Below, one piece after another: positions 1 to 10,984 of a DNA stretch of 64,000 nucleotides. The position numbers and the translations under genes are program-made. This DNA comes from Ilex aquifolium. Lineage: Eukaryota > Streptophyta > Magnoliopsida > Aquifoliales > Aquifoliaceae. The notes under the pieces were generated by a model. It did no database searches. It had not been told where the DNA came from and saw only the letters and a list, made by a program, of their open reading frames with translations. The DNA lies in assembly GCA_951799425.1 (NCBI GenBank), contig OX637393.1, positions 21,865,744 through 21,929,743 of the forward strand. Direction: 5' to 3'. The number at the start of each line of letters is the position of its first letter. The stretch's first letter is position 1.

Positions 1-1042
1 GAGGAGCACTTAGAGATGTTGGGCATGTTGAAATCAAATGAGGAGATTGATGATCTTGAGGATGTTGAGGAGCATGAGGAATTGGAGAGTTTGGAAGGGT
101 TAGAGAAGTGGACCCCTACATTCGAGAAGCTCCCACACCAGGACAAGAAGATTTTCCCATCAAATGAGCAAAAGCCCAATTTGGAATTGAAATCACTACC
201 ATCCCATCTGAAGTATGCATATCTTGGGGAGGATAAGACCTTTCCGGTGGTGATTAGCTCAACCTTGGATGTAAAGCAAGAAAAAGAGCTCTTGGAGGTG
301 TTGAGGAGGCATAAGGGGGCGATTGGTTGGACAATTGCCGACATCAAGGGGATAAGCCCCATCATTTGCACACACCGTATCTATCTTGAAGAGGACTCCA
401 AACTGTCTCAACAACCACAAAGAAGGTTGAATCCAATTATGAATGATGTGATGAGGGACGAGGTGTAAAACTACTTGACGTGGGCATCATTTTTCTGATT
501 GCTGATAGTAAGTGGGTTAGCCCCACGCAAGTAGTACCTAAGAATTTGGGAGTCACCATGGTGGAAAATGAGGACAATGAGCTTATTCCAACAAGAGTGA
601 TCACCGGGTGGAGAGTGTGCATTGATTACCGCAAGCTCAACTTATGCACAAGGAAAGACCACTTTCCATTGCCATTCCTCGACCAAGTGTTGGAACGAGT
701 AGCGGGGCATATATTCTATTGCTTCTTAGATGGATACTCCGGCTACAATCAAATTGAGATTGCATTGGAAGATCAGGAGAAGACCACATTCACTTGTCCC
801 TACGGTACCTTTGCTTACCGTCACATGCCTTTTGGGCTATGTAATGCCCCTGGAACCTTTCAACGTTGCATGATGGGGATCTTTAGTGATATGGTGGAGA
901 AGATTGTAGAGGTTTTTATGGATGACTTCTCGGTCTTTGGGGATTCTTCCAGTGGATGCTTGGAGAATTTGGAGAAATTTCTTGCTAGATGTGAAGAGAA
1001 AAACTTATTTTTGAATTGGGAGAAGTGTCACTTCATGGTGAC
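1..1042 (+). pseudogene. Element A: linker and reverse transcriptase, 5' part of a split pol
   Basis: Part of the gag-pol polyprotein of the outermost Athila-like Ty3/gypsy element; its gag lies left of the window. The first stretch (16-468) is the acidic linker before RT and ends at a TAA (466-468) created by a one-base loss, because the RT frame resumes at about 470. RT continues with the [10 protein letters not shown] block and the catalytic FMDDF at 915-926, then stops at MVT where element B is inserted. The same frame resumes at 12904 (VTQGIVLGH). RT would copy the element RNA into cDNA in cytoplasmic particles. Broken by a frameshift and by the insertion, so it is not functional. Confidence 0.9.
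1038..1042. repeat. Target-site duplication GTGAC, left of element B
   Basis: GTGAC directly precedes the TGATTAG start of B. The same five bases follow B's CATCA end at 12904-12908. Five bp is the usual Ty3/gypsy duplication, and deleting B plus one copy restores the RT reading frame of A. Confidence 0.95.
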
Positions 1043-1225
1043 TGATTAGTACTTAAAGTTGATATATTATTATGACATTTTAAGACTAATGGTACTTTAA
1101 TGGAGTTTAAGTGATGTCATTTCAGGCCCTAAACTGAACAAGGACCCAAGAACAACAAGTACCACACTTGGATGCAGCACCAGTACATTAGAGCCCAAAA
1201 TTGGAGAAGCTTGGAGCACAGCCAG

Positions 1226-1600
1226 AACGTTCAAACGCCAACTCACGTTCGAACGTCCACAATACACTGTAGCAGACTCAACTGCTGAAGAGAAGGCATG
1301 TTGCAGTTAGGAAAGAAGACTGGAGCTCTGAAGTACTTGAGTGCACATTCGAACGCCAACTCATGTTCGAACGTGCACTTGAGTTGATGGAAGACCAGAC
1401 CACTGCAGAGAGTTGGAACTGAACTTCACAGAAGACCACAGATCACTCGAGTAAAAGGGGTCAGAGCAAATCTGGCGTTCGAACGCCCTTAGTGCAAAAA
1501 CAAGAAGAAACGTTCGAATGGCAGTCAACGTTCGAACGCCCTCAGTGCAAAAACAGAAAGAACGTTTGAACGCCAACTCACGTTCGAACGTTATCCACAG
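1226..1600 (+). promoter_or_regulatory. Array of CGTTCGAACG palindromes, B 5' LTR
   Basis: Nine perfect or one-base-off copies of CGTTCGAACG lie upstream of the LTR TATA box. Most come in pairs with an 8-base spacer (CCAACTCA or similar), giving 18 bp centre to centre. Several copies here have CG changed to CA or TG where the 3' LTR keeps CG, as expected for deamination of methylated CpG. The binding factor is unknown; the promoter role is inferred from position. Confidence 0.7.
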
Positions 1601-1683
1601 ACTGGCAGCAGAGTTGTTGACTGTTCACTTGGACTTGGGCGGCAAACACTATTCTTTCACCCCCCCTGCCTCCTCCTCTTGCC

Positions 1684-1690
1684 TATAAAT
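1684..1690 (+). promoter_or_regulatory. LTR TATA box, B
   Basis: TATAAAT in the context CCTATAAATACTCCCC, about 640 bp into the LTR and just downstream of the palindrome array. The matching box in the 3' LTR is at 11591-11597. Transcription probably starts about 30 bp downstream. Confidence 0.7.
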
Positions 1691-3003
1691 ACTCCCCTTG
1701 TTGGAGAGCTAAAAGAAGAGCATAGTAGGAAGTAGATAGTGATGGAGGCTTAGACTCCCACTCTCATTGTAGTTAGTTCATTTTCCTTATGAAGTCTTTA
1801 TTTTAGAGATTAGTTTGGCTTTAGCCCAACATCTCTTGCTTGTTATAACAGTAGTTTTATTCTTATGCTTATGTTTATGCTTTCATTTCTCATGCATAGA
1901 AGAGAAATAGCTCCCATCTTGGTTGAGGAAGCAACCCTCCAATCTTTGGTTGAGGAAGCCACCCTCCAAATGTGACTAGCTTTCTTCTACTTTTATTGTT
2001 CATGCATTTCACTTCCATTGCTTGAGCTTCCTTCTTTCTTAGAAGAGTGAAACTCTTCCACTTTTCTAGAGCTTGATTAAAGCCGTGAAGGGTGGAACGG
2101 GATTCACTCATTCTTTGTGGAAGATTCACTCCGCGTTTGTTGTTACTTTATCTTTTAAAGTTCTCCACTTGGAGGGATGAGCATCACTCACTTTTCTAGC
2201 TTTACCCAAGCCATGAAGAGTGAGTAGTTTCTCATTCACTCTTTAGTGAGAGGAGAAAGGCATGTACAAGTTATCCGGGAATCATATTTGTGCAATGTTC
2301 TTTTATGTTTAACGTTTATTTCTTCTTGTTATCGGATGATTGATTGCATCTAGCAAAGCTAAGGTACTTTGTATAATTGTGAGCTCTTTCTATGACATGG
2401 ATGACTCCTGCATAGAAAGACTCATCAGTTCAAGGCAAGTACCCCGGCTAGATCCTCATGACTACCCTTCAATCTCCCCCCTTAATGTACTTCATTTAAA
2501 GAATGGACTATTAATATCATGATTGGATGTCTTGTAGAAACACTTGCTTGTTTGTACACGGGTTAAGTCTCGGCACAGGCAATTCTTGTAAACTTCTAGA
2601 AAGACATCAGAATCATGTTCTTAATTCTCACAATCCATCTTTATCTTCCGATTAACTTGCTGTTGACACGGGAGTTAATTGAGTTATCAAGCACAATTAT
2701 GACAAACCAGATAACTAACTACATGTCCAGATCCTTGCACTAAAGGGTGACTCTTTTTAATTAGCATTCATCTCCTATTTTGTTAAGAAAATCTTTCTGG
2801 AAAGAATCTTATATTCTGTCCAGCAAAACCCATATCTCGCAGCAAATCAAAAAGGTTACAATCAAAAGGTCTCTACCACTGCTTGCCTTAGAGATATCAA
2901 CAAAAGTTCCCTGTGGATTCGACTCCGGACTCAAATCGGATTATTACTACAGCTTGACTGCCTGCACTTGGGTGTATACATTTGGATCAAGCCATCAAGT
3001 TTT

Positions 3004-3021
3004 TGGCGCCGTTGCCGGGGA
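3004..3021 (+). other. Primer-binding site, tRNA-Asp type
   Basis: TGGCGCCGTTGCCGGGGA lies seven bases after the LTR end. It is complementary to the 3' end of plant tRNA-Asp as I know it, the primer used by many Athila/Tat elements. The same site is seen in C, D and H. Confidence 0.85.
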
Positions 3022-3114
3022 ACCTTTGAAAGGTGCTTTAAGGTAAAAGGTAAAAAGACCTTCAACATTGTGTATATTTTGTTTTACTGTAAATAACTTT
3101 GTTTTATTTTCTTT

Positions 3115-4062
3115 ATGACTGAGGGCACTCCTCACTTCCAAAATTTGCCGGCAGAATCATGTGAGTCCGTGAATCAGCCTGAACCTAATTCACCTAGATC
3201 AGTAGCAGACTCTTGTGAGGGTAGTATGGCAAATAATGAAAGAAATGGAGAAGTCCCAATGAGAGAGGAGGAAGTCCCTAACATCCGAACTTTGCGGGAT
3301 TACTTGAATCCCACAAGAAATAGTGTCCCCTCTTGTTTTATTTTTCCTGAAAATGCTCCCCTCTTTACTGTAAAGTCGGGGACAGTGCAGTTATTGCCCG
3401 TGTTTCATGAATTGGATGCAGAAAATCCATATCTGCATATCAAAGATTTCGAAGAAGTGTGTGGAACATTTCAAGACAATTCTGAATTAGCAAAAATGAA
3501 ATTGTTTTCTTTCTCTTTGAGGGATAGAGCTAAACAATGGTTGAATTCTTTAAAGGCTTTTTCAATACCCAATTGGCAAGCATTGCAAAATGAATTTTTT
3601 AGAAAGTTTTTCCCTTTACATCGCACAAATGCATTAAAAAGGCAAATCATGAATTTTGCGGTCAAAGAAGGAGAAACTTTTTATCAAAGTTGGGAGAGAT
3701 TCAAAGATCTACTCCAATCTTGCCCACATCATGCTTTTGAAAATTGGACATTGGTAGGATTTTTCTATGACTCCTTACCCTCTAGACTACGTCAGTTTGT
3801 CGAAATGATGGCCCAAGGAGAATTCATGGGAAAATGTCCGGAGGAGGCATTCAATTTCTTCGACACCATATCTGACAGTTCTCAGATGTGGGACTCAGCC
3901 TCCCCTACCACTGTAGAAGCCAGACCATCTCATTCCCAAGGAGGAAAATATGTCTTGAGAGAGGATGATGACTTGAGAGCAAAAATGTCCACATTGTCTC
4001 GAAAGCTCAAAGCTTTAGAGATGAAGAAAGTCCATCAAGTTGATGTTAGCCCTTCCACCTAG
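3115..4062 (+). pseudogene. gag: Element B gag (capsid region), premature stop
   Basis: Starts at the ATG 94 bp after the primer site; D has the same start. A variable N-terminus is followed by the retrotransposon gag core (about residues 95-230: AENPYLHIKDFEEV, AKQWLNSL, FFPLHRTNALKRQI), which assembles the particle. TAG at 4060-4062 replaces a GAG codon still present in D (47056-47058). The zinc knuckle and the rest of the polyprotein follow in the same frame, so this stop is damage rather than a natural gag end. Confidence 0.9.
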
Positions 4063-4065
4063 CAA

Positions 4066-7000
4066 GTGTGTGGAATCTGTGCGCTAACAGGACACCCTAC
4101 TGGGGAGTGTCCCACCATCCCAGCATTCAAAGAAGTCTTGTTAGAACAAACACATGCAGTTTCCAACTTCAACAAGCCTTACTCCAACCCATATTCTGAA
4201 ACATACAATCCAGGGTGGAGAAATCACCCTAACTTCAGTTGGAAGAACACACAACCAATACCCATGAACCAACACCAAGGGCCATACCCACCACCTCAAG
4301 GAGCTCCTGCATATCAACCATACCAACCACCACAAAAGAGGAACCTTGAGGACACATTAAATCAGTTCATGCAAAGCCAAATGAATTATAACAATAATTC
4401 CACACAGGCTTTCACTGATTTCAAAACCCAGACCACTCAATCTTTTGAGGATCTTAAAAGCCACATCCAAAAGTTGACTCAATCCATGGTCACACACGAA
4501 AAAGGAAAGTTTCTTGCTCAACCAAAACAACCACAAGGCCAATTCCATGTAGGAAACCCTTCAACAACAGGAAACACCCAAGACCAAGCCCAAGCTGTCA
4601 CGACCCTAAGAAGTGGCAAAGTGATTGACAAAACAATCAGAGACATACTCATTCCCAAGCCAAGACCTGAGTCAAGCCCAGTCAATCCATCATCTGAACC
4701 TGAACCAATTGAGAAAGACCCTGAGCCTGTGATTGAACAAGAGTCAGAACCTTCTGAGAAAAAGGAACCTTCGTATCCCGTTCCGGCTCCATTTCCTCAT
4801 CGACTCAGAGCCAAACAGAAAGTGAAAAATCAGCCTGAAATTTACGAGCTTTTTAAGCAAGTAAATATCAACATCCCACTTCTGGATGCAATCAAACAAG
4901 TCCCGCCTTATGCCAAGTTTCTAAAAGACTTGTGCACAGTCAAGAGAAGCCAGAAAGTCCAAAAAAGAGCTTTCCTAACGGAACAAGCTAGTGCTCTTCT
5001 CCAACATAAAACCCTTCCAAAATACAAAGACCCAGGATGTCCGACTGTCTCATGTATCATTGGAAACTTTAGAATTGAACAAGCCTTGTTAGACCTTGGA
5101 GCCAGCGTTAATCTGCTACCCTACTCTGTGTATCAACAGTTGGGTTTGGGAGAACTTAAACCCACTTGTGTCACACTCCAGTTGGCTGACAGATCTGCCA
5201 AAACCCCCAGAGGGATTGTTGAAGATGTGCTTGTCCAAGTAGATAGTTTTGTCTTCCCTGTTGACTTCATTGTTCTGGATACTCAACCAGTAATAAATTC
5301 GGAGAACCAAATTCCCGTCATTCTTGGTCGACCATTCCTAACAACTTCCAATGCTTTAATCAATTGCAGGAATGGAGTCATGAAATTAACTTTTGGGAAT
5401 ATGACTCTCGAAATGAACATTTTCAATATTGCTAAACATCCAGAAGAGGAAAAGGAAGAAAGGGAAGTACACTCCATAGAATTTTTGATACAGGAACATC
5501 TGGATGATACGTTCTGTGAGGATCCTGCTGAATCATCTCTGTTAGAACTCATCTCATCAGAAATAACAGATGATGACCCAAAACCACCAAGTGACCCTAC
5601 TCATACTGTTGAGACCTGGGCACTCAAATTCGAAGAAATTTCACCAAGTGGCACAAAGCCAGTCTCATCAAGTGTTAGCCCACCAAAGCTTGAATTGAAA
5701 CCTCTCCCATCTGACCTCAAATATGCATTCTTAGGAAAGAATGAGTCATACACAGTGGTAATTTCATCTAAACTCACAGACTTGCAAGAGTCTAAATTGC
5801 TTGAAGTTCTTCGAAGTCATAAAAGTACCATTGGATGGACCATCGCTGACTTGAAAGGTATAAGCCCGTTAATCTGCAATCATGCCATATACCTTGAAGA
5901 GGACTCAAAACCCTCTCGTCAAATGCAGCGACGACTGAATCCTCACATGAAGGAAGTTGTGAGAATTGAGGTACTCAAACTCTTAGATGCAGGGATAATC
6001 TTCCCTATCTCAGATAGTAAATGGGTCAGTCCAACCCAGGTTGTGCCAAAAAAATCTGGGGTCACAGTGGTCAAAAATGATGCAAATGAACTAGTACCAA
6101 CTCGAGTCGTCACAGGATGGCGAATGTGCATTGATTATCGAAAGCTCAATTTGGTTACTAGAAAAGATCATTTTCCTCTCCCATTTCTTGACCAAGTCCT
6201 AGAGAGAATTGCAGGCCATGCATTTTACTGTTTCTTGGATGGATATTCAGGGTATAACCAAATTGAGATAGCCTTAGATGATCAGGAGAAAACAACCTTC
6301 ACATGCCCCTTTGGCACCTTTGCATTCAAAAGGATGCCATTTGGACTTTGTAACGCTCCTGCAACATTCCAAAGATGTATGCTAAGCTTGTTCAGTGATA
6401 TGGTTGAAAAATTTTTGGAAGTATTTATGGATGACTTCTCTGTCTATGGTGATTCCTTCGACTTGTGTTTAACCAATCTGGAGAAAGTACTGATCAGATG
6501 TAAGGAAGCCAACCTAGTGCTCAATTGGGAAAAATGCCATTTTATGGTAACACAGGGCATTGTTCTTGGTCACATCGTGTCGTCTGAAGGCATGAAAGTT
6601 GACAAGGTAAAAATTGATTTGATTGGAAATTTGCCTGCCCCTAAGACTGTAAAAGATGTTCGATCATTCCTAGGTCATGCAGGGTTCTACAGGAGATTCA
6701 TAAAAGATTTCAGTACCATAGCAAAACCAATGTGTCACCTCCTAAGTCAGGATGTAATATTTGATTGGAATGAAGCATGCCAAAAAGCCTTTGACAAGCT
6801 AAAAGACATGTTAATTTCTGCACCAATAATGCAACCTCCTGACTGGAATCTTCCTTTTAAACTAATGTGTGATGCAAGTGATTTTGCTGTAGGTGCTGTA
6901 TTGGGACAAAGAAAAGATAAGAAACCCCATGTGATTTACTATGCAAGCAAAACTTTGAATGATGCCCAAATGAATTATTCAAGAACTGAGAAAGAATTGT

Positions 7001-8666
7001 TTGCTGTAGTTTTTGCACTGGAAAAATTCCGTTCTTATCTTGTTGGTTCTTCTGTTACTGTATTCACTGACCATGCAGCTCTAAAATTTTTGCTCACAAA
7101 GAAGGACGCCAAACCGAGACTCTTGAGATGGATACTTTTGCTCCAAGAGTTTGATCTTGTCATTAAGGACAAGAAAGGCGTCGAGAATGTGGTGGCAGAT
7201 CATCTACCCAGACTAACCTATGAATTTCATGAGGATGGACTGCCAATCAATGAGAAATTCCCCGATGAACAACTGTTCATGATTGATAAGACACCATGGT
7301 ATGCAGACATTGCTAACTTTCTTGCTACTGATACACTCCCTCCATCTTTTACCATGTTGGACAAAAAGAAATTTCTGAGGGAGGTACGTAACTTCTTTTG
7401 GGAGGATCCTTACGTATTCAAATACTGTAAAGATTAAATCATAAGACGTTGCATCCCTACTCATGAAAGTAGCCAGGTAATAACTTTTTGTCATTCTGAA
7501 GCATGTGGTGGCCACTTTTCATCAAGAAAAACAGCTGCAAAAATATTGCAGTGTGGATTTTACTGGCCCACACTTTTCAAAGATGTCCATGCCTTTTGTT
7601 TAACTTGTGATAGGTGTCAAAGGTTGGGAAACATTTCTAAAAGAAATATGATGCTCTTAAACCCCATTCTGGTAATTGAAATTTTTTACTGTTGGGGCAT
7701 CGATTTTATGGGACCATTTCCCCCTTCCTTTGGCTATCTATACATTTTAGTGGCTGTAGACTATGTATCCAAATGGGTTGAAGCAATTCCATGCCGAAAC
7801 AATGATCACAAAACAGTGATCAAATTTTTAAAAGAAAATATTTTGTCCCGATTTGGAATTCCGAAGTCAATCATAAGCGATGGGGGTGCTCATTTTTGCA
7901 ATCGTCCCTTCTGGAATTTAATGAAAAAATACTTGATTTTTCACAAAATTGCAACCCCTTATCACCCACAGACCAGTGGACAAGCTGAGTTAGCTAATCG
8001 GGAGATCAAATTAATTTTGGAAAAAACGGTGAACCCAGATCGCAAAGATTTTTCATTAAGACTGACTGATGCACTCTGGGCATACCGAACTGCATTTAAA
8101 ACAATTTTGAGCATGTCTCCTTATCGATTAGTCTATGGAAAGTCATGTCACTTGCCTGTGGAATTGGAACATAGGGCATACTGGGCCATTAAAGCAATGA
8201 ATTTTGACTTAGACAAGGCTGGGCTAATAAGGAAACTTCAGATAAATGAATTGGAGGAATTGAGAAATGAAGCATATGAAAATGCTAAGATTGCTAAAAC
8301 CAGGATGAAAATCTTTCATGACAAACACATTGTGCGGAAATCTTTTGAGCCATCTCAAAAAGTCTTGCTATTCAATTCAAGACTCCCCTCTTCCCTGGTA
8401 AGTTGAAATCAAGATGGGATGGGCCTTACATTGTGAAAAAGGTGTTTGAACACGGAGCAGTTGAAGTGGAAAACCCAGCAAACGGTAATAATTTTACTGT
8501 TAATGGTCAGAGGTTAAAACCATTTTTGGAGGATTTTGTTAGAAATGTGGAAACCATTCTTTTAATGGAACCAGAGTACTCCTCCGAAATTCGCGCCTGC
8601 CGACACTCCAGTGGATCGGGTCAGGAAATATCTACTCCAACCAGACCCACTGGGGCGCCTTTATAA
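4066..8666 (+). pseudogene. pol: Element B zinc knuckle, protease, RT, RNase H and integrase
   Basis: Continues the gag frame. It opens with a CX2CX4HX4C zinc knuckle (CGICALTGHPTGEC), then a proline/glutamine-rich linker. The protease core DLGAS is at 5092, with Leu where most aspartic proteases have Ser/Thr, which is typical of this clade. RT carries FMDDF at 6424. RNase H contains CDASDFAVGAVLG near 6870. Integrase has an N-terminal His/Cys zinc-binding domain (about 7490-7620) and catalytic Asp 7702, Asp 7879 and Glu 7986. Damage is light: TAA at 7435 (CAA in D) and a one-base loss near 8385 that shifts the C-terminal tail into another frame (8403-8666). The closest to intact gag-pol here. 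Confidence 0.93.
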
Positions 8667-8786
8667 GGCGCCCACGTGTTCCCCAGCCGCCGCAGTTGGC
8701 CCTCCCCCTTTTGTTCTTCTTCTTTTTCTTCTTCTTTTCTTCTTCTTCTGTTAGTCTTCGAATCTCTGTTACCCGAGAAAACACCC

Positions 8787-8933
8787 ATGACCACACACTC
8801 CACAAACACGATTTTTTGCTTCCTGTTTAGCATTTTAATCTTATATTTGCTCACGGGTGTTCTTCTCTTGTTCGCACTCACACATAAGGATTTTCAGCCT
8901 ACCCGAAATCCAGATCTGCGCACAGATGAGTAA
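8787..8933 (+). CDS. Small single-span hydrophobic ORF, element B
   Basis: 48 residues from an ATG that is conserved in D (51806-51952, same length). A short polar N-terminus is followed by one strongly hydrophobic stretch, roughly residues 9-31 (IFCFLFSILILYLL, then TGVLLLFAL), and a polar tail with PTRNPDL. Upstream is a pyrimidine-rich tract. Differences between B and D include five amino-acid changes, so selection is not demonstrated. I recognise no family. It could be a real membrane peptide or a chance hydrophobic frame between pol and the Cys/Arg-rich ORF. Confidence 0.35.
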   Translation: MTTHSTNTIFCFLFSILILYLLTGVLLLFALTHKDFQPTRNPDLRTDE

Positions 8934-9023
8934 TTTTTGGTGTTTTTATTTGTAGGTCTCAGTGGTGAACAGATCTCTACCATTCAACCTCGTCTCCACA
9001 CTCCATGAACCGGTAAATTCGAA

Positions 9024-9060
9024 ACATTGGGGACAATGTTCAGTTTAGGTTGGGGGGTAT
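9024..9060 (+). promoter_or_regulatory. Conserved hairpin plus G-run after pol
   Basis: ACATTGGGGACAATGT can fold as a 6-bp stem with a 4-base loop. It is followed by AGGTTGGGGGGTAT, which resembles the polypurine tract before the 3' LTRs. The same pair occurs after pol in A (15163), C (34051) and D (52043). An internal second polypurine tract is an inference. Confidence 0.5.
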
Positions 9061-9272
9061 GATCAGTTCATCAGTTAGTTCATTTCAACAGTTAGTTCAT
9101 TATCGTTCAGTTCATTTTCGTTCATAATTTTCGCAATTTTTTAAAAAAAAATTATTGTCATTGTTGATTATTTTTGAACATTGATTGTATAAATTGATTA
9201 TGCTTATAAATAAGCCTCAATCGTCTTTGTGACTGGCAGACATTAAAGAACCAGATAGTGAGTCTAGCAATC

Positions 9273-9683
9273 ATGGATGTAAATCTTTTTTGGTTTAGCC
9301 TAGGAGTCCTACGTACTTTTCCATCTGATGTACATATCATGATCATGAGAAAAGCAAGATTAGTAAGGAAGGCTGAAATCAAAGAAAAACAAGCGAAACC
9401 CCTCTGTGGCAGAAGTAGCTTTGCCAAACGCCGTCGTGCAAAAAGGCTTGGTGCCTGTAAACAGTGTGGCAGATACTTTCACGAAAAAAGGTACAACCAG
9501 TGTTCTGAACCAATTTTCGGTCGCGCACTTGATCGATTAGACTGGATAGTGAATGGGCTGAGTAAGGATTACCCTGATACGCCATGCTATTCCGGTACTG
9601 TGCTTAACCGATTTGTGAGAGAGGAAGTTGGTAGAGTTACTGGTTGTCCATTTTACACAGACACAGAGGGAGACTCAGATTAG
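9273..9683 (+). CDS. Intact Cys/Arg-rich ORF resembling carlavirus nucleic-acid-binding protein
   Basis: 136 residues. I chose the ATG at 9273 (MDV) because B and D align from there; upstream in-frame sequence differs in length. Residues 45-58 read CGRSSFAKRRRAKR, a GRS motif plus arginine-rich run, followed at once by C62, C65, H70 and C77. A GRS/arginine-rich segment just before a CX2C cluster is the hallmark of the carlavirus cysteine-rich protein (Pfam Carla_C4, from memory), which binds nucleic acid and acts in the nucleus or as a silencing suppressor in some species. The last 55 residues (82-136) are identical in D despite silent base changes. Found only in the TTCGAACG family here. Homology is judged by eye, and capture or convergence remain open. 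Confidence 0.6.
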   Translation: MDVNLFWFSLGVLRTFPSDVHIMIMRKARLVRKAEIKEKQAKPLCGRSSFAKRRRAKRLGACKQCGRYFHEKRYNQCSEPIFGRALDRLDWIVNGLSKDYPDTPCYSGTVLNRFVREEVGRVTGCPFYTDTEGDSD

Positions 9684-9940
9684 ATAATTTTTTGTAGGAA
9701 ATGTGTACTTTCGTTGGGGGAGTGAATGCCAAAGGTCCGAATTTGTTGTAAAATTCTGTTTGTATAAATTTCTTTTTGACTGAAATGAAAATATGGGCCG
9801 AGTAAGGAATGCCCCAAAATACCAACCTGAAGCGTGGGTAGGGGTTCATCCTGAGACGCCGTAGTTTTTGAATTAAATTGGTGTGTTTTGTCTTCTTTGA
9901 TTGTATATAGTGCAATAGAGAAAATTTTAATTTGTGGTTC

Positions 9941-10245
9941 AACGTTCGAACGCCAGGTAACGTTCGAACGTTGAAAGCTTACAGTACTCAGCCTCTGATG
10001 AAGCTTCTGCAGAAACTTGAAAGTACTGGGAGCTCAGTCCGTTCGAACGCCAATAGACCGTTCGAACTAGATTAACGTTCGAACGCCAATAGACTGTTCG
10101 AAGGAAGAGTATTTATAGTACTTTGGCCTCTGACAGAAACTCAAAAGTACTGGGAGCTCATCATGTTCGAACGCCAGACCACGTTCGAACGATCTTTTTA
10201 AATTCCTTCTACCAACGTTCGAACGTCACCAACGTTCGAACGTTA
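9941..10245 (+). promoter_or_regulatory. Internal array of CGTTCGAACG palindromes, element B
   Basis: At least eight copies of the palindrome that marks the LTR, again in pairs 17-19 bp centre to centre. They lie directly upstream of a TATA box and about 240-540 bp before the 3' ORF; one more copy sits at 10467-10476, just before the start codon. D has the counterpart at 52938-53220. The repeat of the LTR arrangement suggests a second promoter. Confidence 0.65.
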
Positions 10246-10250
10246 CAACT

Positions 10251-10268
10251 CAGGCTATAAAAGCCTGG
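10251..10268 (+). promoter_or_regulatory. Internal TATA box inside an inverted repeat
   Basis: CAGGCTATAAAAGCCTGG holds TATAAAAG between 6-bp inverted arms, 225 bp before the 3' ORF start. It is conserved exactly in D (53227-53244). Confidence 0.65.
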
Positions 10269-10480
10269 TTCGTCGTTTTCAGCCAAAATCCCCAATTTTT
10301 TTCCAAAACCCTAGATCTCATTCTCACCCCACAGACCTCAACTTGCCCTCATTCCCCAAGAATATCCAAATTCGACCTTCCCTAACTCCTCCCCACATCA
10401 AAATCATCAATCCCAGACCTTGAACCCTAAGTTCCAGAACTTTTCAGGACCCTCCCAAATCAAACTCACGTTCGAACGCC

Positions 10481-10984
10481 ATGCCAAGGATGAAACTTCC
10501 TGCCAGGCGTGCTCCACCAGTGAATCAAGACCCAAACATGGTAGAAGAAGTGATTGAAGAAAGGGGAGGAAGGCAAAGGACCAAGACGTATGACAGAACC
10601 AGATTTCCTAATGCCTTGAAGGCTGAGAGGTATGAAAATTTTTACCGTAAGCATGCTATTGTCTGTGAGAGGGATGTTGTGATTGATGATTTTGCTGAGA
10701 TTGGTATAAAGCAAGAAATGGAGAGGAGGGAGTGGGTATGGTATTTGAGAAATGGTGGAGACGCCGTTGTTGAATTGGTGTAGGAGTTTTACTCCAACGC
10801 TGAGATCATCAACGGCGCAATACGGACATATGTTAGGGGTACCCACATTGACGTGGACGAAGCATACATTGGGGAAATAAGGGAAGAAATACCCCGGGTG
10901 CAAAACCCTACCTACCCACCAAAGAAGAATGTAGCAATGACTGTGGTAGGAAAGGAGTTGACAGGGATAGCTGACTTTTCATGG
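10481..10984 (+). pseudogene. Element B 3' ORF, truncated (putative plant transposon protein family)
   Basis: Begins ATGCCAAGGATGAAACTTCC. A basic, proline-containing N-terminus is followed by a domain with YENFYRKHAIVCERDV, EFYSNAE and YVRGTHIDVD. These blocks match the 'putative plant transposon protein' domain (PF20167-type, from memory) common in 3' ORFs of Athila-like elements. No signal peptide or membrane span is visible, so it is not an envelope protein. TAG at 10781 replaces CGG of D. Homology with D ends at FSW (10984), where the sequence runs into the 3' LTR; about two thirds of the ORF is lost. Function unknown. Confidence 0.8.

Larger units (their letters stand above)
1043..2997 (+). 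repeat. Element B 5' LTR
   Basis: 1955 bp, TGATTAG...CCATCA, followed at once by the primer site. It contains a palindrome array (1226-1600), a TATA box (1684) and a long U5-side region. Matches the 3' LTR at 10989-12903 almost base for base, and D's LTRs more distantly. Short ORFs inside it (for example 2340-2522, 2780-3046) recur in all LTRs of the family and are not taken as genes. Confidence 0.95.

Noticed and set aside
3004-3021. tRNA gene at the primer sites
   Set aside because: Only 18 bases complementary to a tRNA 3' end; no cloverleaf around them.
2780-3046. ORFs at LTR ends of the TTCGAACG family (also 12686-12907, 18705-18932)
   Set aside because: They recur because the LTRs are repeats; they cross the LTR end and primer site and show no protein family.
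3471-3665. Minus-strand ORFs inside gag and pol of A, B, C and D
   Set aside because: Shadows of the coding strand; no independent domain or start context.
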